DNA from: JAHHLP01 sp041609895 | Lineage (GTDB): Bacteria > Bacteroidota > Rhodothermia > Rhodothermales > JABDKH01 | Direction: 5' to 3' | Assembly (NCBI GenBank): GCA_041609895.1 | Contig: JBFIPX010000171.1 | Location: forward strand, 1 to 7,088 | Length of the DNA stretch: 7,088 nt | Part shown: in pieces, positions 1 to 6,083 of the stretch | Position numbering within the stretch: the stretch's first letter is position 1 | Layout: each line of letters opens with the position of its first letter | Position numbers and translations under genes: made by a program | Notes under the pieces: model-generated | The model's database searches: none | What the model was told of the DNA's origin: nothing | The model's input: the letters and a program-made list of their open reading frames with translations, nothing else

Positions 1-911
1 GCGGAATTCGTACGCCCCGTTACATACGCGTTGCCTTCGGCGTCCACGGCGATGTCGTTTCCGCTATCGATTCCGGATCCACCAAGAAAAGTCGAGTAGG
101 ACAGCACCGGATCGATGACAAGCGGCTCGGATCGATCGTAGTCGCCAACCTCAAACCCAACCCTATCGGCGCCACGACTCACGAACCGGCTCGACACCGA
201 TTGTCTCCGGCCATCGATTTCTTGATAGGCGACCGGCGGCTGGATTGATACGTCTCCACCGCCGGCACGCAATCGTAGCGTACCGCTAGCGGCAATAGCG
301 AGTTCGTCGGTGCCTTCCCAGCTCATCGTGATCACATCGGGATCACTGTCGGGTGCGACCACGAAATCGTATTCCAGCTGACCCTGATTACCGTAGAGTT
401 GCAGATCGATACCCGGATAGACATCGTGGTAGATGGCTCCGGCAAAATTCGGCACGTTTGTTTGCCACCTGGTCCGATCCCTACCGATGAAGTAGTGCGA
501 TTTGGTGATCAGTTCACCGAAAGGCTCCACCTCCGGCTCGGGATTCCCACCCACGAGCCGCATCCTTAGTTCGGTGCGGACACTGGAGTCGAGATCACGC
601 CGTTTCTTATCCGCTCGCGTCCCGTTCTGCATAACCAGGACAACCTCGTTCCGCTTCAGCAGCAGCGAGTAGCCCCTGCCTCGAGATACAAGTTGCACCT
701 CCGCGTCCGCCTGGCCACGATTGGCTTCGAAGCGCATAGGAAGTGTGCCGACGGTCCTGACTACGCGAATCTGACTTCCATCGTCCTCATCGATGGTCCT
801 GTTCGTTGCCGTTTGAGTCGGGGCCAGTGTTACAGGAGTGTCGTTGATGAGGACGGGCTCTTCTGAACTCTTCGAGACATACTGTAGGACGCTGGCATCG
901 ACGACGGCCAT
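1..911 (-). CDS. DUF7948/SBBP-repeat beta-propeller protein, 3' end cut by window edge
   Basis: I read this frame by hand on the minus strand: ATG at 911-909, 303 codons open to the window edge. Residues 1-55 are polar and match nothing I recognise. From about residue 57 the protein follows the DUF7948 pattern that precedes SBBP repeats: LPMRFEANRGQADAEV at 57-72, SHYFIGRDRTRWQTNVP at 138-154, YPGIDLQLYGNQGQLEYDF at 165-183 and PLVIDPVLSYSTFLGGSG at 263-280. The first SBBP blade follows (DIAVDAEGNAYVTGRT, 286-301). Proteins of this type are usually large exported beta-propellers, often with a C-terminal sorting signal, but that end lies outside the window. I see no signal peptide after the ATG, and the frame is closed by TAG four codons upstream, so the 5' end may have been lost or rearranged. 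The domain call is firm; an intact, exported product is not. Confidence 0.85.
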   Translation of the reverse strand, partial: MAVVDASVLQYVSKSSEEPVLINDTPVTLAPTQTATNRTIDEDDGSQIRVVRTVGTLPMRFEANRGQADAEVQLVSRGRGYSLLLKRNEVVLVMQNGTRADKKRRDLDSSVRTELRMRLVGGNPEPEVEPFGELITKSHYFIGRDRTRWQTNVPNFAGAIYHDVYPGIDLQLYGNQGQLEYDFVVAPDSDPDVITMSWEGTDELAIAASGTLRLRAGGGDVSIQPPVAYQEIDGRRQSVSSRFVSRGADRVGFEVGDYDRSEPLVIDPVLSYSTFLGGSGIDSGNDIAVDAEGNAYVTGRTNS

Positions 912-944
912 GCAAAAGACCTATAACTTAATGGTATTCATGGC

Positions 945-1120
945 ACTTGCTGGTCACCCGACAGGACCGCAGAATCCGTGGCCGCAACCTTCACCGTATT
1001 CCTGAGAAACGACCCGGTCGGAACGAAAAAGGAAGTCAGTCTGCGAACAGTCTTACAGGAAAGGCCGCGCAGATGCTGTGGGGGTTGCGCGTAAAGAGGC
1101 GTAGGGCTGACCCGCAAAGC
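945..1120 (+). pseudogene. Remnant of a Ser/Thr kinase-TPR protein (linker region), broken
   Basis: There is no intact gene in 912-1181. The plus-strand frame through 972-1058 reads TAESVAATFTVFLRNDP, then KKEVSLRTVLQ. A shift of frame at about 1058 continues it as GKAAQMLWGLR. This resembles the linker between kinase and TPR regions in many FCB and planctomycete-type kinases (a pattern like AEQV..FLV.LF..SDP......LT.RE.LD..A..). If so, a kinase/TPR gene once stood here, with its 5' part missing and at least one frameshift. Its orientation and its position before a tRNA-Ala fragment match those of the intact kinase at 1834-4179. The resemblance is short and judged by eye, so the call is tentative. 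Confidence 0.3.
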
Positions 1121-1181
1121 GTCGGCCAAGATGGTGGACGTAGGTTTACCGGTACACGCATCGCTACTGCATAAGAGAGGA

Positions 1182-1200
1182 GCGTCCACTCTGAGCACCC
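1182..1200 (+). repeat. Degenerate GTGTACCC pair (arm-site-like), copy 1
   Basis: GCGTCCACTCTGAGCACCC aligns without gaps to the clean pair at 4184-4202 (GTGTACCCTCTGTGTACCC) at most positions, and both continue into CAC. It lies exactly 80 nt upstream of the tRNA-Ala fragment that starts at 1262, the same distance as for the pairs at 4184 and 6702. On its own it would not be convincing; the fixed spacing supports it as a decayed copy. Confidence 0.5.
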
Positions 1201-1261
1201 ACGTCGATTCCGTCTGGCCTCAAGCTACACTCACACCATGTCCGGCAACCGTTGGCCTCCC

Positions 1262-1305
1262 CAATGGCATTGTAGAGGTCACGGGTTCGACTTCCCTTGG
1301 CTCCG
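1262..1305 (+). repeat. tRNA-Ala(GGC) 3'-half fragment, copy 1 (attR-like)
   Basis: The 44-nt block starts CAATGGCATTGTAGAGGTC. It folds onto tRNA as anticodon loop ATGGCAT (anticodon GGC, alanine), anticodon-stem 3' strand TGTAG, variable loop AGGTC, T stem and loop ACGGG-TTCGACT-TCCCT, and acceptor 3' strand TGGCTCC. The T stem has one mismatch and one G-T pair, and the discriminator base is G rather than A. Upstream there is no acceptor 5' strand (GGAGCCA) or D arm, so it cannot be a working tRNA. It is the kind of 3' duplicate left by a tRNA-targeting integrative element, and it is more decayed than copies 2 and 4. Confidence 0.85.
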
Positions 1306-1321
1306 CGGAGAATCCCCCAGG

Positions 1322-1346
1322 CAGGGCGACTGCTGCGTTTTTTGTT
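1322..1346 (+). terminator. Weak terminator-like hairpin with T tract after tRNA fragment 1
   Basis: GGCAG and CTGCT flank a 5-nt loop, and six T residues follow shortly after, as in a rho-independent terminator. The stem is only five pairs including a wobble. The preceding bases (CGGAGAATCCC) match those after tRNA fragment 3, so this may be a remodelled version of the hairpin seen after copies 2 and 4. Confidence 0.35.
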
Positions 1347-1430
1347 CGTATGGCGATACGCCATGTCCGTCCGCGCAAGTCGGCTGATTTAGCCGCCGCC
1401 TGATCCCGAGGAGCAAAGCAACGTCACCTC

Positions 1431-1524
1431 TCACCTAACCACCACCATCCGCAGCGCCTCGACATAGTCCCCGGCGTGGAGGCGGTAGAAATAAAATCAA
1501 GGAGGGAAGACCAGTCGCGTCGAA
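1431..1524 (-). pseudogene. 3'-end remnant of a T9SS-sorted secreted protein, frameshifted
   Basis: Read on the minus strand, the stop codon at 1433-1431 is preceded by FYRLHAGDYVEALRMVVVR, the usual end of a T9SS type A sorting domain. The upstream part, FDATGLPS, is in another frame: one extra T in the TTTT run near 1491-1495 breaks the expected GIYFYR strand. No further homology is visible beyond about 1524, so only the last 30 or so residues remain. It sits 125 nt after tRNA fragment 1, the same place and orientation as the T9SS gene ends after fragments 2 and 4. Confidence 0.75.
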
Positions 1525-1821
1525 CAATCCGAGAGCCTTCCGTGAGCGAATCATCGGGTTGCAGCTACGCTTCTATGAGCCCCCTCGAACCATGCCACGC
1601 ATAACCCGTGCTGCCCCGGAAACGTTGCTCCCAGTTTCTTCGGAAGGACCTACCTCTGCCGCCCCTCACAGAGGAGGGCTTTACGGTGATCTTGAAAAAG
1701 AACATTCGCTTCGTGCGTCTGATCCGTAGCTTGGCGATTGGGTCAGATTCGTGTGTGCCCGCTTTCTGGTGCTCGATTCCGGCAGCCGAAAGGCAGTTTG
1801 ATATTACATGCAGGTACTAAC
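1525..1821. other. Intergenic stretch upstream of the kinase gene
   Basis: I find no convincing gene here. Short open frames lack family resemblance or a good ribosome binding site. The CCCTC/GAGGG inverted repeat at about 1666-1681 has a five-pair stem and no T tract, so I do not call it a terminator. The kinase promoter presumably lies here, but I cannot point to clear -35/-10 or Bacteroidetes-type boxes. Confidence 0.4.
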
Positions 1822-1828
1822 GAGGTGG
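1822..1828 (+). promoter_or_regulatory. Ribosome binding site deciding the kinase start
   Basis: GAGGTGG lies five bases before the TTG at 1834. No comparable purine run precedes the far-upstream TTG at 1738, and the GTG at 1825 would overlap this motif. It therefore supports TTG-1834 as the start. Confidence 0.55.
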
Positions 1829-1833
1829 CGCTG

Positions 1834-4179
1834 TTGATCGGACGAAGCCTACTCCACTACGACATTGTCGACCTGCTGGGTGAAGGCGGCATGGGGGTGG
1901 TGTATCGCGCCCGCGACACCCGGCTCGACCGTGACGTGGCCATCAAACTTCTTCCGCGCAGAATCGCTTCCGAGAGCCACGAACTCGCCAGGTTCAAGGT
2001 CGAAGCGAAAGCGGCGGCCGCGCTCAATCACCCGAATGTCGCGACGATCCACGCCATCGAGGAAGTTGGCGACGAGATGTTTATCGTGATGGAGTTCATC
2101 GAGGGGAGCGAGTTGCAGGAAGTGATCGCGGGTGGCCAGCTGAAAGTAGAATACGTGGTGGAAACGGCCATTCAGATTGCCGACGGTCTGCGCGCGGCGC
2201 ACCGCAAGGGCATCATCCACCGTGATATCAAGTCGTCGAACATCATGATCGGCACTCACGGCCAGGTCAAGATCATGGATTTCGGCCTGGCGAAGATTGA
2301 TGGGGGCGTCGACCTGACGAAGTCCGGTGCGACGCTCGGTACAGTTTCGTACATGTCTCCGGAACAGGTGCGGGGCGAAGCGCTCGATCATCGCACCGAT
2401 GTCTGGTCGTACGGCGTATTGCTGTACGAGATGCTGAGCGGAGTGAGACCCTTCACGGGCGACTACGACCAGGCGATTCTGTATGCGATCCTGAATCTCG
2501 ACCCGAAGCCGTTGGCGGCGTTGACCGTGACGAGCGACCGACTGAGCGAAATCGTCGGCAAGACACTGGAAAAGAGCTGTGACCTGCGATACCAGAGCAT
2601 GGATAGAGTTATTGCCGACCTGACGTCTGTCAGGACAACGGCGGCGAGTGGACCGCCGAAAACCGGCCCGGATTCTGCAACGAAGGAGTTGCGCCCTGCG
2701 CTGGCTGTGCTCCCCTTTACGAGCATCAGGGATGACCCCGAGATGGAATTTCTCGGTTTCGCCCTCGCCGACCAGATTATCGGCTCACTCATGTACGTCA
2801 AGGGCTTGCTGGTGAGACCGTCGAGCGCCGTTCGAAAATACCAGAACAACCCTGCGGACGCTCCGACCGCGGGAAAGGAATTGCATGTAGAGTTTATTCT
2901 TACCGGATACTATCTAAGAGAAGGCGATGTGATTCGCCTCAACGTCGAGCTCGTGGATACGCACTCCAACGAGATGGTTTGGCGTGAATCCATCGAGTCC
3001 AGGTACGAGAATGTATTCAAGCTTCAGGACATAGCATCCGAGAAGGTGCTGAAGGGCCTGAACGTTCGCTTCTCACACGATGAGCGGGCTCGAATGCAGG
3101 CGGGCGCGCCCGGCGATCCACTCGCATACGAGTACTATCTCCGCGCCGTGTCTTATCCGGAAACGACGGAAGACTGCCGGCTCGCGATCAAGATGCTCGA
3201 GAGATCCATCGCGGTGGATTCCAACTACGCTCCTGCGTATGCGGAACTGGGCTATCGAATAGGTCAGGTCGCTGCGCATGCGATGCTGGGCATCGAAGAG
3301 CATCTGAAGGCGCAAGACGCTTTTCGAAAGGCGCTATCTCTCAACGAGAATCTTCTGACAGCCCTCTGGCATCTGTCTGTGGGCTACACCCACGCCGGCA
3401 AATCGGAGGATGCGGCTGAGCTCATCGATCGGATGTTCCGGGTCACCCCCGATAATGCGATGGCGCATTTCGCCCTCGGCTACTTGTACCGCTATACGGG
3501 CCTGCTGGAGGAATCCGTACGGGAGGTAGAGACCGCGCTTGCGCTGGATCCAAAGAACCCACGGTTTCGTTCGGCGGGCTTTACGTATGTGTACAGTGGA
3601 GACTACCGCAAAGCCTATCAGGTTTTTGATCTCGACCCCGAAGGTACCCTCGCGATCGCATGGAAGGGAATGTCGCTCTTTTTGTTGGGGGAGAACCAAC
3701 GCGCCCTCGAGTATCTCGATCGCGCAGCCGCCATGGAGCCGGACGGCTACATCGGGCTCCGGCATGCCGGCATCAGCGCCTACATAAGGGGTGAGCTAGA
3801 GGAGGGATTGCGGCTGGTTCGCATGCTGGAGAAAGCGAATCCGAACGACAGCGACTCCGAGCACTGGTATCTCATCGCGAACGCGTACGCCTTGCTTGGC
3901 GACAAAGCGGGTTGCTTCCGGGCTCTAAAGAGAGCCATAGAAGGCGGATTCTTCTGCTATCCGGGCCTGATCAAGGATCCAATGCTGGACACCGTCCGAA
4001 GCGATGAGGAATTCCGGCGACTGTTGGCCCTGTCCAAGCGAAAGCACGAGGCATTCAAGGAGAAGATTCTCGGATTGTCGGCTACGCCGAACTCCCAGGT
4101 ATCGGGTAGCGAAGTGACACGAGCGGAGCCCGCGAGGGACGGGGGATCGGGTCGGAAACACGGTGGCGACATCGCCTGA
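1834..4179 (+). CDS. Serine/threonine protein kinase with TolB-like and TPR domains
   Basis: A 781-residue cytoplasmic-looking protein. Residues about 9-270 are a complete Hanks-type kinase: glycine loop GEGGMGVVY (16-24), VAIK lysine (38), catalytic HRDIKSSN (129-136), DFGLA (149-153), activation and P+1 segment GTVSYMSPEQ (169-178) and TDVWSYGVLLYEML. After a linker, LAVLPFTSIRDDPEMEFLG begins a TolB-like domain (about 285-415) with the usual YLREGDVIRLNVELVD strand. TPR-type helical repeats fill about 430-705, followed by a charged tail. No membrane segment is evident, unlike many receptor kinases. The start is chosen at TTG because MIGRSLLHYDIVDLLGEGG is the standard beginning for this family and a good GAGGTGG precedes it; the frame stays open to a TTG at 1738 and includes GTG at 1825. 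Its substrate is unknown; TolB/TPR parts suggest protein-partner sensing. The gene ends five bases before a GTGTACCC pair. Active-site residues look intact. Confidence 0.93.
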   Translation: MIGRSLLHYDIVDLLGEGGMGVVYRARDTRLDRDVAIKLLPRRIASESHELARFKVEAKAAAALNHPNVATIHAIEEVGDEMFIVMEFIEGSELQEVIAGGQLKVEYVVETAIQIADGLRAAHRKGIIHRDIKSSNIMIGTHGQVKIMDFGLAKIDGGVDLTKSGATLGTVSYMSPEQVRGEALDHRTDVWSYGVLLYEMLSGVRPFTGDYDQAILYAILNLDPKPLAALTVTSDRLSEIVGKTLEKSCDLRYQSMDRVIADLTSVRTTAASGPPKTGPDSATKELRPALAVLPFTSIRDDPEMEFLGFALADQIIGSLMYVKGLLVRPSSAVRKYQNNPADAPTAGKELHVEFILTGYYLREGDVIRLNVELVDTHSNEMVWRESIESRYENVFKLQDIASEKVLKGLNVRFSHDERARMQAGAPGDPLAYEYYLRAVSYPETTEDCRLAIKMLERSIAVDSNYAPAYAELGYRIGQVAAHAMLGIEEHLKAQDAFRKALSLNENLLTALWHLSVGYTHAGKSEDAAELIDRMFRVTPDNAMAHFALGYLYRYTGLLEESVREVETALALDPKNPRFRSAGFTYVYSGDYRKAYQVFDLDPEGTLAIAWKGMSLFLLGENQRALEYLDRAAAMEPDGYIGLRHAGISAYIRGELEEGLRLVRMLEKANPNDSDSEHWYLIANAYALLGDKAGCFRALKRAIEGGFFCYPGLIKDPMLDTVRSDEEFRRLLALSKRKHEAFKEKILGLSATPNSQVSGSEVTRAEPARDGGSGRKHGGDIA

Positions 4180-4205
4180 ATCCGTGTACCCTCTGTGTAC
4201 CCACC
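4175..4205 (+). repeat. GTGTACCC pair with flanks (arm-site-like), copy 2
   Basis: Two perfect 8-mers GTGTACCC at 4184-4191 and 4195-4202 lie on an 11-nt period. The surrounding 31 nt match 6693-6723 with two differences, beginning CCTGAATCCGTGTACCCT, so the TGA stop of the kinase gene lies inside the repeat. The first 8-mer starts 80 nt before tRNA fragment 2. Paired direct repeats about one helical turn apart are typical of arm-type sites for tyrosine integrases; that role is inferred. Confidence 0.75.
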
Positions 4206-4263
4206 TACATCGCATTCCCCTCAAATAGATTGCAAGGCAGTTGGATATAGCCGTTGGCTTCCT

Positions 4264-4307
4264 CAATGGCATTGTAGAGGTCAGGGGTTCGACTCCCGTT
4301 GGCTCCA
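4264..4307 (+). repeat. tRNA-Ala(GGC) 3'-half fragment, copy 2 (attR-like)
   Basis: Same 44-nt block as at 1262: anticodon loop ATGGCAT, stem strand TGTAG, variable loop AGGTC, T arm AGGGG-TTCGACT-CCCGT, acceptor strand TGGCTCC and discriminator A. Only one T-stem pair is mismatched. The 20 nt upstream (CCGTTGGCTTCCT) also resemble copy 1 (CCGTTGGCCTCCC) and not a D arm, so the left flank is shared element sequence and not tRNA. It cannot fold as a whole tRNA. Confidence 0.9.
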
Positions 4308-4315
4308 CGCTGGAT

Positions 4316-4351
4316 CCCATCAGAAGTGTCGAATGACCTGCTTCTGGTGGG
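4316..4351. terminator. 11-bp hairpin after tRNA fragment 2, between convergent genes
   Basis: CCCATCAGAAG (4316-4326) pairs with CTTCTGGTGGG (4341-4351) over 11 positions with one T-G pair and a 14-nt loop containing TGTCGAATGA. It sits between the convergent kinase and propeller genes and could end transcription from either side, though no long T run follows. The same hairpin family recurs at 6828-6875 and as a left half at 6181-6195, so it travels with the tRNA fragment. It may descend from the terminator of the parental tRNA gene. Confidence 0.6.
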
Positions 4352-4424
4352 TTGATTTGGACTCTCGTTCCACGTCCGCTTTCGGTCTCACCTACGCTCG
4401 ACGAGCCTCGTGGGCCCGCATTCT

Positions 4425-5927
4425 CTACCTCACGACAACCAGACTCCGAGTCTCAACGTAGTCCCCAGCCTGCAAACGGTAGAAGTAGATCCCGGCGGGA
4501 AGGCCGGCGACATCGAGCATGACGTCGCGCGTGCCGGCTACCCATGAGCTTTCCACAAGCTGCCGGACCCTGCGCCCGAGCATGTCATACAGTGCAAGAT
4601 TCACCGGAGAGGCCCGGGGCGTCCGGAACGAGACGACGGAAAGGGAGCTGGTTGGGTTTGGGTAATGTCGAAGCGATGCTGCTACTTCGAGATTGTTCGT
4701 CTCCGTCGCGGTTCCCTGCTGGTCGGCATCCAGCTTGACGAGTAGGAAATCGTTACCACCAGCACCTCGGCTCGTGGTGTAGCCCCCTATGACGTAGGTG
4801 CCGTCCGGCGCCTGCCGAACCGCATTACCCTGGTCGTTTCCACCCTCCCCAAGGCCCACCGTCCACAGGGCGTTGCCATCCGCGTCCGTTCTAATGACCC
4901 AGAGATCTTCGTCGACCAGCCCTCGAAACGCCGACAGGACAAGGCCGCCGTCCATAGTCTGATCAAGCGACTCACCGGCGTCCTCGCCTCCACCGTCGAA
5001 GCGTTTCGTCCAGAGCGTATCCCCCGCGGCATCGGTCCTGAGAAGCCAGACGTCACTCTGTCCGGTTGCTGGCGACGCATACGAGCCAACGACAACATAC
5101 CCGCCGTCCGGCATCTGTCGCACCTCCTTTCCGACATCGTAGCCCGGGCCCCCGTAGTTCCTCGTCCAGAGTGTGTCACCGTCCGCATCCGTCTTGACAA
5201 TCCAGACGTCTCCGGCACCGGTGACCCCTCTGGAGCCGGTCTCACCGACCGCGACGTAGCCGCCGTCGGTCGTCTGCCGCACGGAGTATCCTTTCTCGAT
5301 CCCACCCTCACCCAGCGCACGACTCCACTGCTCGATCCCGCTGGAGTCGGTCTTCAGTAGCCACAACTCAGTCCACGGCCCGCTCACCTGTATCTCTCCC
5401 GTCACAACGTAGCCACTGTCGGAGGTCTGCACCACGTCATGCCCGATGTCTCTCCGCAAGAGGCCGCCGAAGGTACGGGTCCACAGACTGTCGCCATTAC
5501 TGTCCATTCTGATCAGATAGAGGTTGGGGTCCGTGTTACGGTTGCCGAAGTAGCCGGCTGCAACGTACCCTCCGTCATACGTCTGATCCACCGCATTTGC
5601 GCCATCGGGCAGCCCTCCTCCGAACGTCCGGGTCCAGAGCGTATCGCCATCCGCGTCCGTCTTGATTAGCCATGCATCCTGAATCGAGCTCGCGGGAGGA
5701 CTCGTCGAGCCTGCGAGGATGTACCCGCCGTCGGATGTGGCTTCGACACTAAAGGCAAAATCTTGACCCGTGTCGCCATATGTTCGCACCCAGAGCGTAT
5801 CGGGCGCCTGGCCGTAGGCACCCCACGACGCGATGACGCACGTGATGAATAGACCGGCAGTGCGGCGGAACCTTGACAGGATCAATGCGACCCGACCGCC
5901 CGCAAATTCTTGACGGCGCCTTGGCAT
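4425..5927 (-). CDS. Secreted seven-repeat beta-propeller protein with T9SS C-terminal sorting domain
   Basis: 500 residues. A signal peptide covers about 1-40: basic RFRR, hydrophobic TAGLFITCVIASWG, cleavage near YGQ-AP. Seven repeats of about 50 residues fill 43-400. Each has the form DTLWTRTFGG, an acidic or Gly-rich stretch, a variant of DGGYVVxG, then DVWLLKTDADG. Seven copies suggest a seven-bladed propeller. The Asp/Gly-rich turns could bind cations, but this is not shown. Residues 411-500 form a T9SS type A sorting domain: HYPNP, VNLALYDMLGRRVRQLVE, GLPAGIYFYRLQAGDYVETR and a terminal VVVR. The expected fate is export by Sec, passage through T9SS and attachment or release at the cell surface. 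The ATG is supported by a GGAGGT five bases upstream and by the signal peptide. The gene converges on the kinase gene. No enzyme active site is visible; adhesion or binding is possible but unproven. Confidence 0.93.
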   Translation of the reverse strand: MPRRRQEFAGGRVALILSRFRRTAGLFITCVIASWGAYGQAPDTLWVRTYGDTGQDFAFSVEATSDGGYILAGSTSPPASSIQDAWLIKTDADGDTLWTRTFGGGLPDGANAVDQTYDGGYVAAGYFGNRNTDPNLYLIRMDSNGDSLWTRTFGGLLRRDIGHDVVQTSDSGYVVTGEIQVSGPWTELWLLKTDSSGIEQWSRALGEGGIEKGYSVRQTTDGGYVAVGETGSRGVTGAGDVWIVKTDADGDTLWTRNYGGPGYDVGKEVRQMPDGGYVVVGSYASPATGQSDVWLLRTDAAGDTLWTKRFDGGGEDAGESLDQTMDGGLVLSAFRGLVDEDLWVIRTDADGNALWTVGLGEGGNDQGNAVRQAPDGTYVIGGYTTSRGAGGNDFLLVKLDADQQGTATETNNLEVAASLRHYPNPTSSLSVVSFRTPRASPVNLALYDMLGRRVRQLVESSWVAGTRDVMLDVAGLPAGIYFYRLQAGDYVETRSLVVVR

Positions 5928-5932
5928 ATTGG

Positions 5933-5938
5933 ACCTCC
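5933..5938 (-). promoter_or_regulatory. Ribosome binding site of the propeller gene
   Basis: On the minus strand GGAGGT precedes the ATG at 5927 by five bases. A full Shine-Dalgarno sequence is uncommon in core Bacteroidota, so it fits a deeper-branching FCB lineage and fixes the start. Confidence 0.75.
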
Positions 5939-6044
5939 GTTACCCGAGGCCAGGTCGGTCCCAGTCGAACAAGACCTGGCGCGTTGGAGCGAGCCGGACT
6001 CGTCATTTTGGCCCCTAAGAGCGAAGGACCAACTTCTGCCCGAG

Positions 6045-6063
6045 GGTGAGTGAACGTGTGCCA
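6045..6063 (+). repeat. Possible decayed GTGTACCC box before tRNA fragment 3
   Basis: GTGTGCCACC at 6056-6065 resembles GTGTACCCACC, the second box of the clean pairs. It lies 96 nt before the T arm of fragment 3, against 88 nt for the second box of copy 2. The upstream partner box is not recognisable. It may mark the original end of a unit whose core was damaged, but the match is weak. Confidence 0.2.
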
Positions 6064-6083
6064 CCGTTGGATAGGCAATTACG

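Larger units (their letters stand above)
1306..4307 (+). mobile_element. Putative tRNA-Ala-delimited cassette: T9SS tail remnant plus kinase
   Basis: This roughly 3-kb segment runs from the end of tRNA-Ala fragment 1 to the end of fragment 2. It carries a broken minus-strand T9SS tail, an intact plus-strand kinase gene, a GTGTACCC pair and the closing fragment. I see no integrase, transposase or excisionase in it. The element call rests on repeated tRNA 3' ends in direct orientation, arm-like repeats at fixed spacing and a layout shared with the next segment. It could instead be a decayed genomic island or the product of segmental duplication. Confidence 0.45.

Noticed and set aside
1262..1305. 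A complete functional tRNA-Ala gene at any of the tRNA-like blocks
   Set aside because: None has an acceptor 5' strand or D arm upstream, and the left flanks are mutually different or shared element sequence. All are 3' halves or less.
1164..1364. Minus-strand open frames reading GAKGSRTRDLYNA or RRAKGSRTPGLL (also at 5882-6313 and 3925-4320)
   Set aside because: These are antisense translations of the tRNA T arm, a known artefact in protein databases, and not genes.
1608..1820. 70-residue plus-strand open frame before the kinase
   Set aside because: It has no family resemblance and no clear ribosome binding site, and it ends just before the kinase start.
4787..5320. 177-residue minus-strand open frame inside the propeller gene, and similar overlapping frames in the kinase gene
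   Set aside because: They are Arg- or Ser-rich shadows of strong coding frames without recognisable motifs.
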